Origin: an uncultured Collinsella sp.
GTDB lineage: Bacteria; Actinomycetota; Coriobacteriia; Coriobacteriales; Coriobacteriaceae
Assembly: GCA_900764025.1 (NCBI GenBank)
Contig: CAAFMM010000246.1
Location: 1-7,229 of the forward strand
DNA: 7,229 nt
Direction: 5' to 3'
In this document: positions 1-7,072 of the stretch, piece by piece
Position numbering within the stretch: the first letter of the stretch is position 1
Layout of the letters: each line of letters opens with the position of its first letter
The notes under the pieces: generated by a model
The model's database searches: none
Told to the model about the DNA's origin: nothing
Seen by the model: the letters and a program-made list of their open reading frames with translations, nothing else
Made by a program: the position numbers and the translations under genes

Positions 1-36
1 CTCACCCTCGAGCTGTGCAGCGTCAACCTCAGGCAC
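1..36 (-). CDS. 5' end of gene downstream of rpsP, probably KH-domain RNA-binding protein (KhpA)
   Basis: Only the first 12 codons are inside the window: a GTG start followed by PEVDAAQLEGE. The start is supported by a ribosome binding site, GAGGAG, that is also the last two Glu codons of rpsP; then come TAAATC (containing the rpsP stop) and GTG, a 6-nt spacing. The gene therefore begins 3 nt after the rpsP stop and is probably translationally coupled to it. In many Gram-positive genomes the gene after rpsP encodes a small KH-domain RNA-binding protein (KhpA/YlqC), followed by rimM and trmD. That order is the only basis for the product guess, because the visible residues carry no diagnostic motif. 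The start is fairly secure; the identity is inference. Confidence 0.55.
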   Translation of the reverse strand, partial: MPEVDAAQLEGE

Positions 37-39
37 GAT

Positions 40-381
40 TTACTCCTCGGCGCCCTCAGCGGCCTCAGCGGCAGCCTTAGCGGCCTCGGCCTCTTTGGCG
101 AGCTGCTTCTTGGACTTCTTGACGACGGTCTCGGTCTTCTCGCCCTCGTTGGCGGCCTTGACCAGAGCGGCGACGGCGTCGGTGAGCTGAGCGCCCTTGG
201 ACTGCCAGTCGGCGATCTTCTCGAGGTCGAGGTTGATGGTCTTGGGGGCGGTCATCGGGTTGTAGCGGCCAACCTCCTCGATGATACGACCGTCACGCGG
301 GGCGCGGGAATCGGCGACGACGACACGGTAGTACGGACGCTTCTTAGCGCCGTGACGAGCAAGGCGAATCTTGACTGCCAA
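40..381 (-). CDS. rpsP: 30S ribosomal protein S16
   Basis: S16 (bS16) is a small-subunit protein that stabilises 16S rRNA during 30S assembly. The N-terminus [19 protein letters not shown], then [22 protein letters not shown], is the classic S16 signature. The start is the TTG at 381-379: GGAGGAG lies 6 nt upstream (388-394) and Ala-Val-Lys-Ile follows directly. An ATG 12 codons further upstream would add residues not found in S16 and would bury the Shine-Dalgarno inside the gene. The product is 113 residues; the conserved fold takes about the first 80, and the last 26 or so form a Lys/Ala/Glu-rich tail of the kind common in actinobacterial S16. It is the first gene of its operon here, with dinB diverging upstream, so the often adjacent ffh is not next to it. 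Confidence 0.97.
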   Translation of the reverse strand: MAVKIRLARHGAKKRPYYRVVVADSRAPRDGRIIEEVGRYNPMTAPKTINLDLEKIADWQSKGAQLTDAVAALVKAANEGEKTETVVKKSKKQLAKEAEAAKAAAEAAEGAEE

Positions 382-400
382 AGGAAACTCCTCCAACCAA

Positions 401-415
401 GCAGCTTTAGGCTGC
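401..415 (-). promoter_or_regulatory. Small hairpin in the rpsP 5' leader
   Basis: GCAGC-TTTAG-GCTGC is a perfect 5-bp stem with a 5-nt loop. It lies in the presumed rpsP leader just upstream of the GGAGGAG ribosome binding site, separated from it by 6 nt. It is short and could be chance. A role in leader folding or in feedback on S16 synthesis is only a possibility. Confidence 0.3.
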
Positions 416-437
416 AACTACAAACAAACAGTTGAAC

Positions 438-466
438 ATAATACGCCATCGACGCGGGCAGGTGAA
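438..466 (-). promoter_or_regulatory. Candidate rpsP promoter
   Basis: On the minus strand TTCACC (466-461) and TATTAT (443-438) are separated by 17 bp, giving four of six -35 matches and a plausible -10. Transcription would start near 431, leaving a leader of about 50 nt that contains the small hairpin and the ribosome binding site. The rest of the 418-582 gap, which separates the divergent rpsP and dinB, shows no gene and no RNA that I recognise. Confidence 0.4.
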
Positions 467-570
467 GTCCGTGAGACCAACTTCTTCGGTGTAGTCGAGG
501 GCAAATCCATATCTTAGACAAGAATTCGGGATTTGCAAGCACATACACGCACCCCACATGAGCTGCGCGG

Positions 571-576
571 TATACT
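571..576 (+). promoter_or_regulatory. -10 box of dinB, placed for a leaderless transcript
   Basis: TATACT ends 6 nt before the A of the dinB ATG at 583, exactly where a -10 element would sit if transcription began at the start codon. No Shine-Dalgarno precedes this ATG, and a TGA at 559-561 closes the frame upstream. Leaderless genes with a TANNNT box at this distance are common in Actinobacteria. I see no good -35 at 16-18 bp spacing, so promoter strength is uncertain. Confidence 0.5.
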
Positions 577-582
577 CATGAC

Positions 583-1836
583 ATGGAAAGACGCGAACAT
601 ACATACGGTTATGAGGATGCCATGGGCGTCACGCCGCCTCAATGGACGGGTCCGGCGGTGGGCCTCATGGACCTCGATGCGTTTTTTGCGAGCGTGGAGA
701 TGCTCGACCATCCCGAATGGCGCGGAAAACCGCTCATCGTGGGCGGAGACGCCGATTCGCGTGGCGTCGTGTCCACGTGTTCATATGAGGCACGTCGCTT
801 TGGCGTGCACTCTGCCATGCCCTCGGCCGAGGCGCGGCGCTTGTGCCCGCAAGCCATTTGGACGCACGGGCACTTTGATCGCTACCGCGAGGTGAGCGCG
901 CAAGTCATGGCGATTCTCGCCGACGAGACCCCGCGTGTTGAGCGCGTGTCCATCGACGAAGCCTTTATCGATATCACACCGGGTCGCTTTGCGCCCGAAG
1001 ACCCGCTGCTGGTTGCGCGGCGTATAAGCGACCGCGTGGCAACGCTGGGAGTAACGTGCTCCATTGGCGTGGGCTGCAACAAGACGGTCGCAAAGATCGC
1101 AAGCGAGCGGGATAAGCCGTTTGGACTGACCATCGTGCGCCCCGGAACCGAGCAGCGCTTTTTGGCCGCGCTGCCGGTATCTGCCATGAGCGGCATCGGA
1201 CGCTCGGCCGAGGAACGGCTGCGCCGCATGCGCATCTACACGCTTGGCGAGCTGTCACGCGCACCGGAATCCACCTTGTCCTCTATTTTTGGTGTCAACG
1301 GCGAACGCATGCGCCAGCGTGCGCTGGGACTCGAAATCTCCGAAGTCACGAGTCTCGATGAAGAGCGCGAGGTCAAATCGGTCAGCAATGAACGCACCTT
1401 TGCGAAAGATTTGACTGAGCGTGGGGATATTGAGGCGGCGATTGCGCTGTTGGGAGAGTCAGTGGGACGCCGCCTGCGCCGTCAGGGGCTGACGGGTGCC
1501 ACGGTAACGCTCAAGCTTAAGTATTCGTATGGCAGCGGGCGTACGGCACAGCGCCGGCTGCCTCATCCGACCGACGATGAGAACATCTTCGTGGCGGTTG
1601 CACTCGAACTGCTCGACAACATCTGGCAGGATGGCATGCATGTTCGCTTAGCGGGCATCGGCATGAGCGACTTCGACCACCAAGGCGGCATCCAGACTGA
1701 CCTGTTCTGCGAGATCGATGACCGCGGAGCCCAATCCAGCGACCGCCGCGACCTCTCCGTCGCCATCGACGCCGTCCGAGACAAATTCGGCGACACCGCC
1801 CTATCCTTCGGCCGCCAATCCCGCTTCAATAACTAG
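583..1836 (+). CDS. dinB: DNA polymerase IV (Y-family translesion polymerase)
   Basis: This is a low-fidelity, lesion-bypassing DNA polymerase. The 417-residue product shows the Y-family order. The palm begins with MDLDAFFASVE (29-39), where D30 is a catalytic metal ligand and F35 the steric gate by alignment to E. coli DinB D8 and F13. SYEARRFGVHSAMP follows (67-80), then SIDEAF (123-128) with catalytic D125/E126, and CSIGVGCNKTVAKIAS (159-174). A helix-hairpin-helix thumb lies around 198-232 and the little-finger domain follows. QTDLF (371-375) fits the consensus for binding the beta sliding clamp. ATG 583 is the first in-frame start after a TGA and may be leaderless; ATG 622, preceded by GAGGA, is the alternative and would remove 13 non-conserved residues. 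The gene diverges from rpsP and converges on rsfS. I find no LexA-type operator, so SOS control is not shown. Its TAG stop lies inside a repeat remnant. Confidence 0.96.
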   Translation: MERREHTYGYEDAMGVTPPQWTGPAVGLMDLDAFFASVEMLDHPEWRGKPLIVGGDADSRGVVSTCSYEARRFGVHSAMPSAEARRLCPQAIWTHGHFDRYREVSAQVMAILADETPRVERVSIDEAFIDITPGRFAPEDPLLVARRISDRVATLGVTCSIGVGCNKTVAKIASERDKPFGLTIVRPGTEQRFLAALPVSAMSGIGRSAEERLRRMRIYTLGELSRAPESTLSSIFGVNGERMRQRALGLEISEVTSLDEEREVKSVSNERTFAKDLTERGDIEAAIALLGESVGRRLRRQGLTGATVTLKLKYSYGSGRTAQRRLPHPTDDENIFVAVALELLDNIWQDGMHVRLAGIGMSDFDHQGGIQTDLFCEIDDRGAQSSDRRDLSVAIDAVRDKFGDTALSFGRQSRFNN

Positions 1837-1852
1837 TCTTTTTTGGACGGGG
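1833..1852 (+). repeat. REP-like half repeat P0 at the dinB stop codon
   Basis: CTAGTCTTTTTTGGACGGGG matches the first 20 nt of repeat R1 (G-rich orientation) at 16 of 20 positions. The TAG stop of dinB (1834-1836) is part of it. It appears to be a decayed or partial copy. A weak stem GGACGG (1845-1850) with CCGTCC (1864-1869) lies on top of it, but no T-run follows on the plus strand, so I do not call it a terminator. Confidence 0.5.
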
Positions 1853-1881
1853 GTTGCTGCCTTCCGTCCGACACGGCATTG

Positions 1882-1914
1882 GTAGTCAATTTGGGACGGG
1901 GCTATTTTAGCTAC
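1882..1914 (+). repeat. REP-like repeat R1 (full copy, G-rich orientation)
   Basis: This 33-bp unit begins GTAGTCAATTTGGGACGGGG and ends in AGCTAC. It matches R2 at 32 of 33 positions in inverse orientation. The terminal GTAG and CTAC put the RAYT-type tetranucleotide GTAG on both strands. Confidence 0.85.
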
Positions 1915-1969
1915 CCCTATATATCGGTTGAGATTCATTCGGCCTAATTCATTCACCGTCAGCCAAAGG

Positions 1970-2002
1970 GTAGCTAAAAAAGCCCCGTCCCAAATTGACT
2001 AC
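1970..2002 (-). repeat. REP-like repeat R2 (full copy)
   Basis: This 33-bp unit begins GTAGCTAAAAAAGCCCCGTC and ends in GACTAC on the plus strand. It matches R3 at 31 of 33 positions. The only difference is GA for AG next to the final CTAC, a variant it shares with R1. Confidence 0.85.
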
Positions 2003-2038
2003 CCCGGATGTCCGGTTTGGCGGCCGCAGCAAAATTAT

Positions 2039-2057
2039 CCCGCCTAAAATGAGCTAC
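2039..2057 (-). repeat. REP-like half repeat P1 at the transposase stop codon
   Basis: CCCGCCTAAAATGAGCTAC matches the corresponding half of R4 at 17 of 19 positions. The terminal GTAG (minus strand, 2057-2054) contains the TAG stop of the transposase. The other half of the unit is not recognisable. Confidence 0.65.
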
Positions 2058-2803
2058 TTTTCAACTTTAACTTTTTGAATCGTGCAATGGCCGATACCCG
2101 TGAGGCGCACGATCTGCTTGATCGAAAAGCCCTCGCTTTTGAGTTTACGGATACAGTCATCACGCACGCCCTTGGGCAGAGCGTTGAGATAGTGAGGCTC
2201 GTATGGTTTGAGCAACGCCTGCGCAAACTCAAGCGCGTCAGTATCACTCACATGAGCGCCATAACGGAAGCAATAGCCATTGGGCTCGCCCGAGGTGCTA
2301 AATGCAAAAAATCTCTGGGAATTCCCGAGCAACCCGAGCACGCAATCAGTCTTACAAATTCCCGGATAGCCCATATACTCGCTAAAGCTGCTCCAGCGAT
2401 AGAGCGAAGCAGTGCCAATTCTGGCTTTCGCAGGGTTATCGTGAATGTAACGAACGCAGTTGAGCAGCTGATCATCATCGAGAATCGGCACACTCTTAAA
2501 TCGATCCTGGAAAACAGGACCTCTCCTGCCTGTCTTAGAATTGAAATACATGGCATACGCCGTCGTAATCGAATGCATACAATCGCTCAGGTGAGCATGC
2601 CCGTCATCTAGCAACAAGTGAATGTGATTATCCATAAGGCACCATGCGATAACATCCACTTTGAACTTCTGGCATTTCGAAGCTATCAGTCGAATCAGAT
2701 AGAGTCGATCGTCAGCATCCTCAAATATCAGCTGACCACCACAGCCCTTTTGGACGACATGGTAATAGCCGTAAACAGAGATTTCCCGCGCGGTCCGAGT
2801 CAT
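2054..2803 (-). CDS. REP-associated tyrosine transposase (RAYT, Y1/HUH family)
   Basis: A single-strand DNA transposase-like protein of the IS200/REP family; relatives cut and rejoin DNA at REP elements. In the 249-residue product, YGYYHVVQKG (11-20) is the first conserved strand and WCLMDNHIHLLL (54-65) holds the HUH motif H60-I61-H62. GRRGPVFQDRFKS (92-104) follows. YIHDNPAKA (119-127) contains the likely nucleophile Y119, matching Y115 of E. coli TnpA_REP. Residues about 208-246 look like a helix-turn-helix (FSIKQIVRLTGIGHCTIQKV), probably for DNA binding. The start is ATG 2803, placed 6 nt after GAGGAGGAG; an ATG two codons upstream directly abuts that site and is less likely. All motifs are intact and there is no frameshift, so it is probably active. 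It is visibly AT-richer than its neighbours, consistent with transfer. It sits between convergent dinB and rsfS amid the repeats, its presumed substrates. I see no convincing promoter. Confidence 0.9.
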   Translation of the reverse strand: MTRTAREISVYGYYHVVQKGCGGQLIFEDADDRLYLIRLIASKCQKFKVDVIAWCLMDNHIHLLLDDGHAHLSDCMHSITTAYAMYFNSKTGRRGPVFQDRFKSVPILDDDQLLNCVRYIHDNPAKARIGTASLYRWSSFSEYMGYPGICKTDCVLGLLGNSQRFFAFSTSGEPNGYCFRYGAHVSDTDALEFAQALLKPYEPHYLNALPKGVRDDCIRKLKSEGFSIKQIVRLTGIGHCTIQKVKVEK

Positions 2804-2904
2804 ACGCATCTCCTCCTCTACAGATAACAAATACGTTACCCGAGTCGGAAAGCTAAATATCACGCAATGAACCGCAACTCGCTTCTATCGGCGAACGGTA
2901 GGTA

Positions 2905-2937
2905 GTAGCTAAAAAAGCCCCGTCCCAAATTAGCTAC
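2905..2937 (-). repeat. REP-like repeat R3 (full copy, most symmetrical)
   Basis: This 33-bp unit has perfect 8-bp inverted ends, GTAGCTAA and TTAGCTAC, around an asymmetric core AAAAGCCCCGTCCCAAA. It lies upstream of the transposase gene. Three overlapping GTAG tetranucleotides occur at its left border (2898-2901, 2902-2905, 2905-2908), a possible trace of repeated insertion at GTAG. Confidence 0.85.
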
Positions 2938-2943
2938 TTTGGG

Positions 2944-2987
2944 CAAAAAGAAAGCCGGGCAGGTGCGGAAAACCGCACCTGCCCGGC
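2944..2987 (-). terminator. Intrinsic terminator of the rplU-rsfS operon
   Basis: A perfect 15-bp GC-rich stem (2954-2968 with 2973-2987) closes a 4-nt loop. On the minus strand it is followed by TTTCTTTTTG. It lies 42 nt past the rsfS stop and is the clear transcription end of the ribosomal/obg/nadD operon. It sits between repeats R3 and R4. A-rich sequence is present only on the side that serves minus-strand transcripts, so it should not strongly stop dinB transcription. Confidence 0.95.
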
Positions 2988-3000
2988 GATATGCGTGAGG

Positions 3001-3029
3001 GTAGCTAAACCCCGTCTCAAATGAGCTAC
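3001..3029 (-). repeat. REP-like repeat R4 (shortened copy at the rsfS stop codon)
   Basis: Aligned to R3 it lacks 4 nt (AAAG) before CCCCG and otherwise matches at 27 of 29 positions. It keeps GTAGCT and AGCTAC at its ends. On the minus strand its GTAG overlaps the last base of the rsfS stop, giving TAGTAG in series. Confidence 0.75.
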
Positions 3030-3484
3030 TAGAGGAGGTTGAGGGGGAGCTGGGGAGCGTCTCCCCAGAGTTTCTCGAGGCGGTAGAAGTCGCGGGCTTC
3101 GGGAGTGAAGACGTGGACGACAACCGAACCGTAGTCCATGAGCATCCAGGTCTTCTGCTCGCGACCCTCGATGGAGAACGGGTGCTCGCCGCAAGCCTCG
3201 GCGACCTTCTCCTCGATCTCGTCGACGATAGAATCGACCTGGCGGTTGTTGGTACCGGTGGCAAGCACAAAGTAGTCGCATACGTCGGAAAGCTCGGTCA
3301 GGTCGAGCACCTGAACGTCCTCGCCCTTCTTGTCGTAGGCGGCCTGTGCGGCGGCGCGGGCGACATCCTCGGCGGCGACACCGCTCGCGGACAGCGAGGC
3401 GGCAGTGCGGTCGGACGTGGCGGCGAAGCTCTTGTGCTCCACATGTTCAAGAATCTGCTCGTCGGTCATGGTCTCGTCGGCCAT
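3029..3484 (-). CDS. rsfS: Ribosomal silencing factor RsfS
   Basis: RsfS binds L14 on the 50S subunit and blocks joining with 30S, lowering translation when nutrients are short. The conserved domain covers about residues 40-143 of 151: KKGEDVQVLDLTELSDVCDY (52-71), FVLATGTNNRQVDSIVDEI (72-90), FSIEGREQKTWMLMDYGSVV (103-122) and VHVFTPEARDFYRLEKLWGD (123-142). These align throughout with E. coli RsfS. About 40 poorly conserved, Ala/Ser-rich residues precede the domain, making the protein longer than the usual 105-130. The start is ATG 3484, with AGAGG 6 nt upstream. It is the last gene of the operon, 27 nt after yqeK, the usual nadD-yqeK-rsfS order. Its TAG stop abuts repeat R4. Confidence 0.95.
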   Translation of the reverse strand: MADETMTDEQILEHVEHKSFAATSDRTAASLSASGVAAEDVARAAAQAAYDKKGEDVQVLDLTELSDVCDYFVLATGTNNRQVDSIVDEIEEKVAEACGEHPFSIEGREQKTWMLMDYGSVVVHVFTPEARDFYRLEKLWGDAPQLPLNLL

Positions 3485-3511
3485 GGAATACCTCTTTCTA
3501 GACAGCCCGAG

Positions 3512-4120
3512 CTAGCGCAGCTGGGCGTAATGGTTGTAAATCGAAATAGCCGTGGGATAAAGATAGCGCCCGGACTGGATCACATAGACCAAACCCTGCG
3601 CAAAACAGGAGAAGAACAACTCGTCGAGCGACGACTCCCCCACCATCTTGCGCAGCGCATGCGCATAGTCGCCGTGGCGGTTGGGCTCGATGGCATCGGC
3701 CACAAAGACCACCATATCGAGCGGCGTCATGTCGCAAGCGCCCACGGTATGACGGTCGACAGCCTGGAAAACGGCCGGCGACAACTCGGGGAAAAGCTGC
3801 GGAAGCTCATAGGCGGCAACAGGGCCATGCAAAAGCGGCGTCGCGGCGGAAGGAGAGCCGGCAATCTTAATGCCGTAATGCAGAGCGCGCGTGACCAGCT
3901 CGTCATCGGAAAGCACCTTGTCCCAGTCGTGGATCAAGCCGGCGGCAGCGGCATCAAAGCGGTCGACGCCGTAGACCTCGGCCAGATGAAGTGCGGTCTC
4001 GGCAACACCCAGCGAATGCACATAGCGCTTGCGCTTATCCTTCATGCGAACATCGAGCAGCTCTTGAATGCGCTTGAGCAGCGCGCGCTCATCGCCCTCA
4101 AACTGATCCTCTACCGACAA
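3512..4120 (-). CDS. yqeK: HD-domain hydrolase YqeK (probable symmetrical Ap4A hydrolase)
   Basis: The YqeK family hydrolyses diadenosine tetraphosphate to two ADP using a metal-bound HD site. In this 202-residue protein the metal-binding residues appear in order: H35 in YVHSLGVAETA, H64-D65 in GLIHDWDK, H98 in LLHGP, H124 in DRHTVG and D142 in FVADAIEPNR. The spacing fits the family. The start is TTG at 4120-4118. A TGA blocks the frame just upstream (it is also the nadD stop at 4135-4133), and the next in-frame ATG lies within the domain. The upstream GGGGG is only a poor Shine-Dalgarno, so translation probably depends on coupling to nadD, 12 nt away. It lies between nadD and rsfS as in many Gram-positives, with no lytR-type gene inserted. 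Confidence 0.9.
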   Translation of the reverse strand: MSVEDQFEGDERALLKRIQELLDVRMKDKRKRYVHSLGVAETALHLAEVYGVDRFDAAAAGLIHDWDKVLSDDELVTRALHYGIKIAGSPSAATPLLHGPVAAYELPQLFPELSPAVFQAVDRHTVGACDMTPLDMVVFVADAIEPNRHGDYAHALRKMVGESSLDELFFSCFAQGLVYVIQSGRYLYPTAISIYNHYAQLR

Positions 4121-4132
4121 CGTAGACCCCCA

Positions 4133-4810
4133 TCACTCAAAATCTTCTTGGCCCAAATCGGCATATAGCCTGCGTTTGCGAATGTAGCCGAGCACAGACT
4201 CGCTCGTAAGATAGCGCACGCTCATGCCGCGGGCAACTCGCTTACGAATGTTCGTCGAGCTGATCGCCAGCGCCGGAATCTGAATATAGCGCACGTCGAA
4301 CGGCAGCCCCGACTCTTTGATTCGGGCACGCGCCGTATCGATATCAAAGCCCGGTCGCGTCGCCGCAATAAAGGTAGCAAGCTCAGCGATTCGTTCGGCA
4401 TCATGCCAGGTCACAATATCGATAATCGCATCGGCGCCCGTAATAAAGTAGAGCTTTACCTGCGGCGGGTAAAAGTCGCGAAGGGCATGAAGCGTATCGG
4501 CCGTATAGGTTACGCCCGGACGGTCGATCTCGAACCGGCTCGCCAAAAAGGCCGGGTTCGCGGCGGTGGCGAGGACCGTCATGGCATAACGGTCCTCGGC
4601 AGGCGTAACCGGCTTGTCAAGCTTAAAGGCAGGAGAACCCGCCGGCATAAAGAGCACAGCGTCCAAGTCGAGCGACTCGCGCGCCTGCTCGGCGGTCACC
4701 AGGTGCCCGTAATGGATGGGATCAAAGGTGCCACCCATAATGCCGAGCCTAAACTCCCGCCCGTCCTCTAGAGGAAGCTCGGGCAGAGCGATTCCACCGC
4801 GCAGCGACAT
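4133..4810 (-). CDS. nadD: Nicotinate-nucleotide adenylyltransferase
   Basis: NadD joins nicotinate mononucleotide and ATP to form deamido-NAD, a step shared by de novo and salvage NAD synthesis. The 225-residue product has the nucleotidyltransferase signature GGTFDPIHYGHL (26-37) with H33 and H36, the loop PAGSPAFK (56-63), TGADAI (124-129), and ISSTNIRKR (183-191), the ATP-binding motif near the C-terminus. About 20 residues precede the first strand, slightly longer than usual. The start is ATG 4810, three nt after the obg stop. Its ribosome binding site (GGAGGG) lies inside the last obg codons, so it is probably coupled to obg. The C-terminus overruns the usual end by only a few acidic residues. 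Confidence 0.96.
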   Translation of the reverse strand: MSLRGGIALPELPLEDGREFRLGIMGGTFDPIHYGHLVTAEQARESLDLDAVLFMPAGSPAFKLDKPVTPAEDRYAMTVLATAANPAFLASRFEIDRPGVTYTADTLHALRDFYPPQVKLYFITGADAIIDIVTWHDAERIAELATFIAATRPGFDIDTARARIKESGLPFDVRYIQIPALAISSTNIRKRVARGMSVRYLTSESVLGYIRKRRLYADLGQEDFE

Positions 4811-4813
4811 GGC

Positions 4814-6292
<1,479 letters not shown>

Positions 6293-6296
6293 CTAC

Positions 6297-6339
6297 AAAA
6301 AGAGGGAGACCCTTGAATCCTAAAACTCAAGTGCCTCCC
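6297..6339 (-). terminator. Intrinsic terminator or attenuator between rpmA and obg
   Basis: On the minus strand an 84-nt gap contains a hairpin: GGGAG pairs with CTCCC (6335-6339 with 6304-6308), then a further stem TTGAG/CTTGA type (6327-6331 with 6312-6316), with two internal mismatches, and a loop of about 10 nt. TCTTTTTG follows directly. The U-run ends 2 nt before the AGGAGG of obg. Because no separate obg promoter is evident, partial read-through is likely, which would keep Obg below L21 and L27. Confidence 0.8.
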
Positions 6340-6364
6340 ACATATGTGCTCTATGAAGGGTGAA

Positions 6365-6622
6365 TTACGCGTTCGCGAGCGGGCGTACGCTGACCCTGTG
6401 CTTGATACCCTTGTGGAACTCAACGGTACCGTCGACCAGCGCGAACAGCGTGTCGTCCTTACCACGGCCAACGTTCTCACCCGGGTGGATGTGCGTGCCG
6501 TGCTGACGGACGAGAATCGTGCCCGTGGTTACCGTCTGGCCGGCATAGCGCTTCGTGCCAAGGCGCTGACCGCGGGAGTCACGGCCATTACGGGAGGAAC
6601 CGAGTCCTTTTTTGTGTGCCAT
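6365..6622 (-). CDS. rpmA: 50S ribosomal protein L27
   Basis: L27 (bL27) reaches towards the peptidyl-transferase centre with its N-terminus. The 85-residue product starts [20 protein letters not shown] and continues with [39 protein letters not shown] and VEFHKG, all standard. It lacks the short N-terminal leader that Firmicutes remove with the Prp protease, and no prp-like gene lies between rplU and rpmA, so the mature end is encoded directly. The start is ATG 6622, with a modest TAGG-containing ribosome binding site 8 nt away. It lies 33 nt after rplU in the conserved rplU-rpmA-obg order. Confidence 0.98.
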   Translation of the reverse strand: MAHKKGLGSSRNGRDSRGQRLGTKRYAGQTVTTGTILVRQHGTHIHPGENVGRGKDDTLFALVDGTVEFHKGIKHRVSVRPLANA

Positions 6623-6655
6623 TGTGTATACCTACTCTTTCGTTACGAGTGTAAT

Positions 6656-7030
6656 CTACTCGGCGACGGGAGCCTCGGCAACAGCCTCAGCCTCTGCCTT
6701 GACAGCCTTCTTGGCGCGGGAGGTAGCCTGAACCTTCACGATCTTCAGCTTGGTGAGCTGCTGACGGTGACCCTTCAGACGACGATAGCGCTTGCGCTTG
6801 TGGAACTTGAAGACCAGCTGCTTCTCGCCCTTGAACTGCTCAACGATCTGAGCGGTAACCTTGGCCTTGGCCAGCTTGTCGGGATCGGCGACGATCTTCT
6901 TACCATCGTTGAGGAAGATAACCGGCAGGGTGACCTTGTCGCCCTCATTGCCCTCGATCTTCTCGACGGTGATGACATCGTCGGTGGCGACCTTGTACTG
7001 CTTGCCGCCCGTGTTAACGATTGCGTACAT
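6656..7030 (-). CDS. rplU: 50S ribosomal protein L21
   Basis: L21 (bL21) binds 23S rRNA near L20 in the large subunit. The N-terminus MYAIVNTGGKQYKV and the block KFHKRKRYRRLKGHRQQLTKLKI (75-97) identify it. The start is ATG 7030: family members begin at MYAIV, and AGGG lies 9 nt upstream. An ATG seven codons earlier has no ribosome binding site. The product is 124 residues, about 20 more than the usual 103, because of a C-terminal tail of Lys, then Ala, Glu and Val, similar in style to that of S16 here. It is the first gene of the operon that runs to rsfS, and the promoter upstream is clear. Confidence 0.97.
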   Translation of the reverse strand: MYAIVNTGGKQYKVATDDVITVEKIEGNEGDKVTLPVIFLNDGKKIVADPDKLAKAKVTAQIVEQFKGEKQLVFKFHKRKRYRRLKGHRQQLTKLKIVKVQATSRAKKAVKAEAEAVAEAPVAE

Positions 7031-7072
7031 GTTTACTTGCCCTTCATGCATCAGTTAGTGCAACAGCCGAAT

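Larger units (their letters stand above)
1881..2003. repeat. Long inverted repeat (36-bp arms) built from two REP-like units
   Basis: Arms 1881-1916 and 1968-2003 are reverse complements at 35 of 36 positions, the one mismatch being A against T within the T/A run. They enclose a 51-nt spacer (1917-1967) that has no coding signal but contains ATTCATTC twice (1933-1940 and 1947-1954). Transcribed from dinB this would fold into a very stable hairpin in the 3' untranslated region. The arrangement resembles the paired inverted REPs of BIMEs; a MITE with long terminal repeats is the alternative reading. Confidence 0.9.

Noticed and set aside
588..612. Possible LexA/SOS box near GCGAACATACATACGGTT
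   Set aside because: The halves are not GAAC-N4-GTTC: the second half reads GGTT and the spacing is wrong.
1845..1869. GGACGG...CCGTCC stem as a dinB terminator
   Set aside because: The T-run precedes the stem on the plus strand and nothing U-rich follows it; it is better read as part of a repeat remnant.
2075..2611. Plus-strand open frame opposite the transposase
   Set aside because: No ribosome binding site and no recognisable motif; the minus strand encodes an intact HUH transposase.
1833..3029. CRISPR array
   Set aside because: The repeats are irregularly spaced, in both orientations, include half copies, and have a gene between them; no uniform spacers and no cas genes.
3113..4168. 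Long plus-strand open frame (351 codons)
   Set aside because: It lies antisense to rsfS and yqeK, both clearly recognised; it is a shadow of their codon bias.
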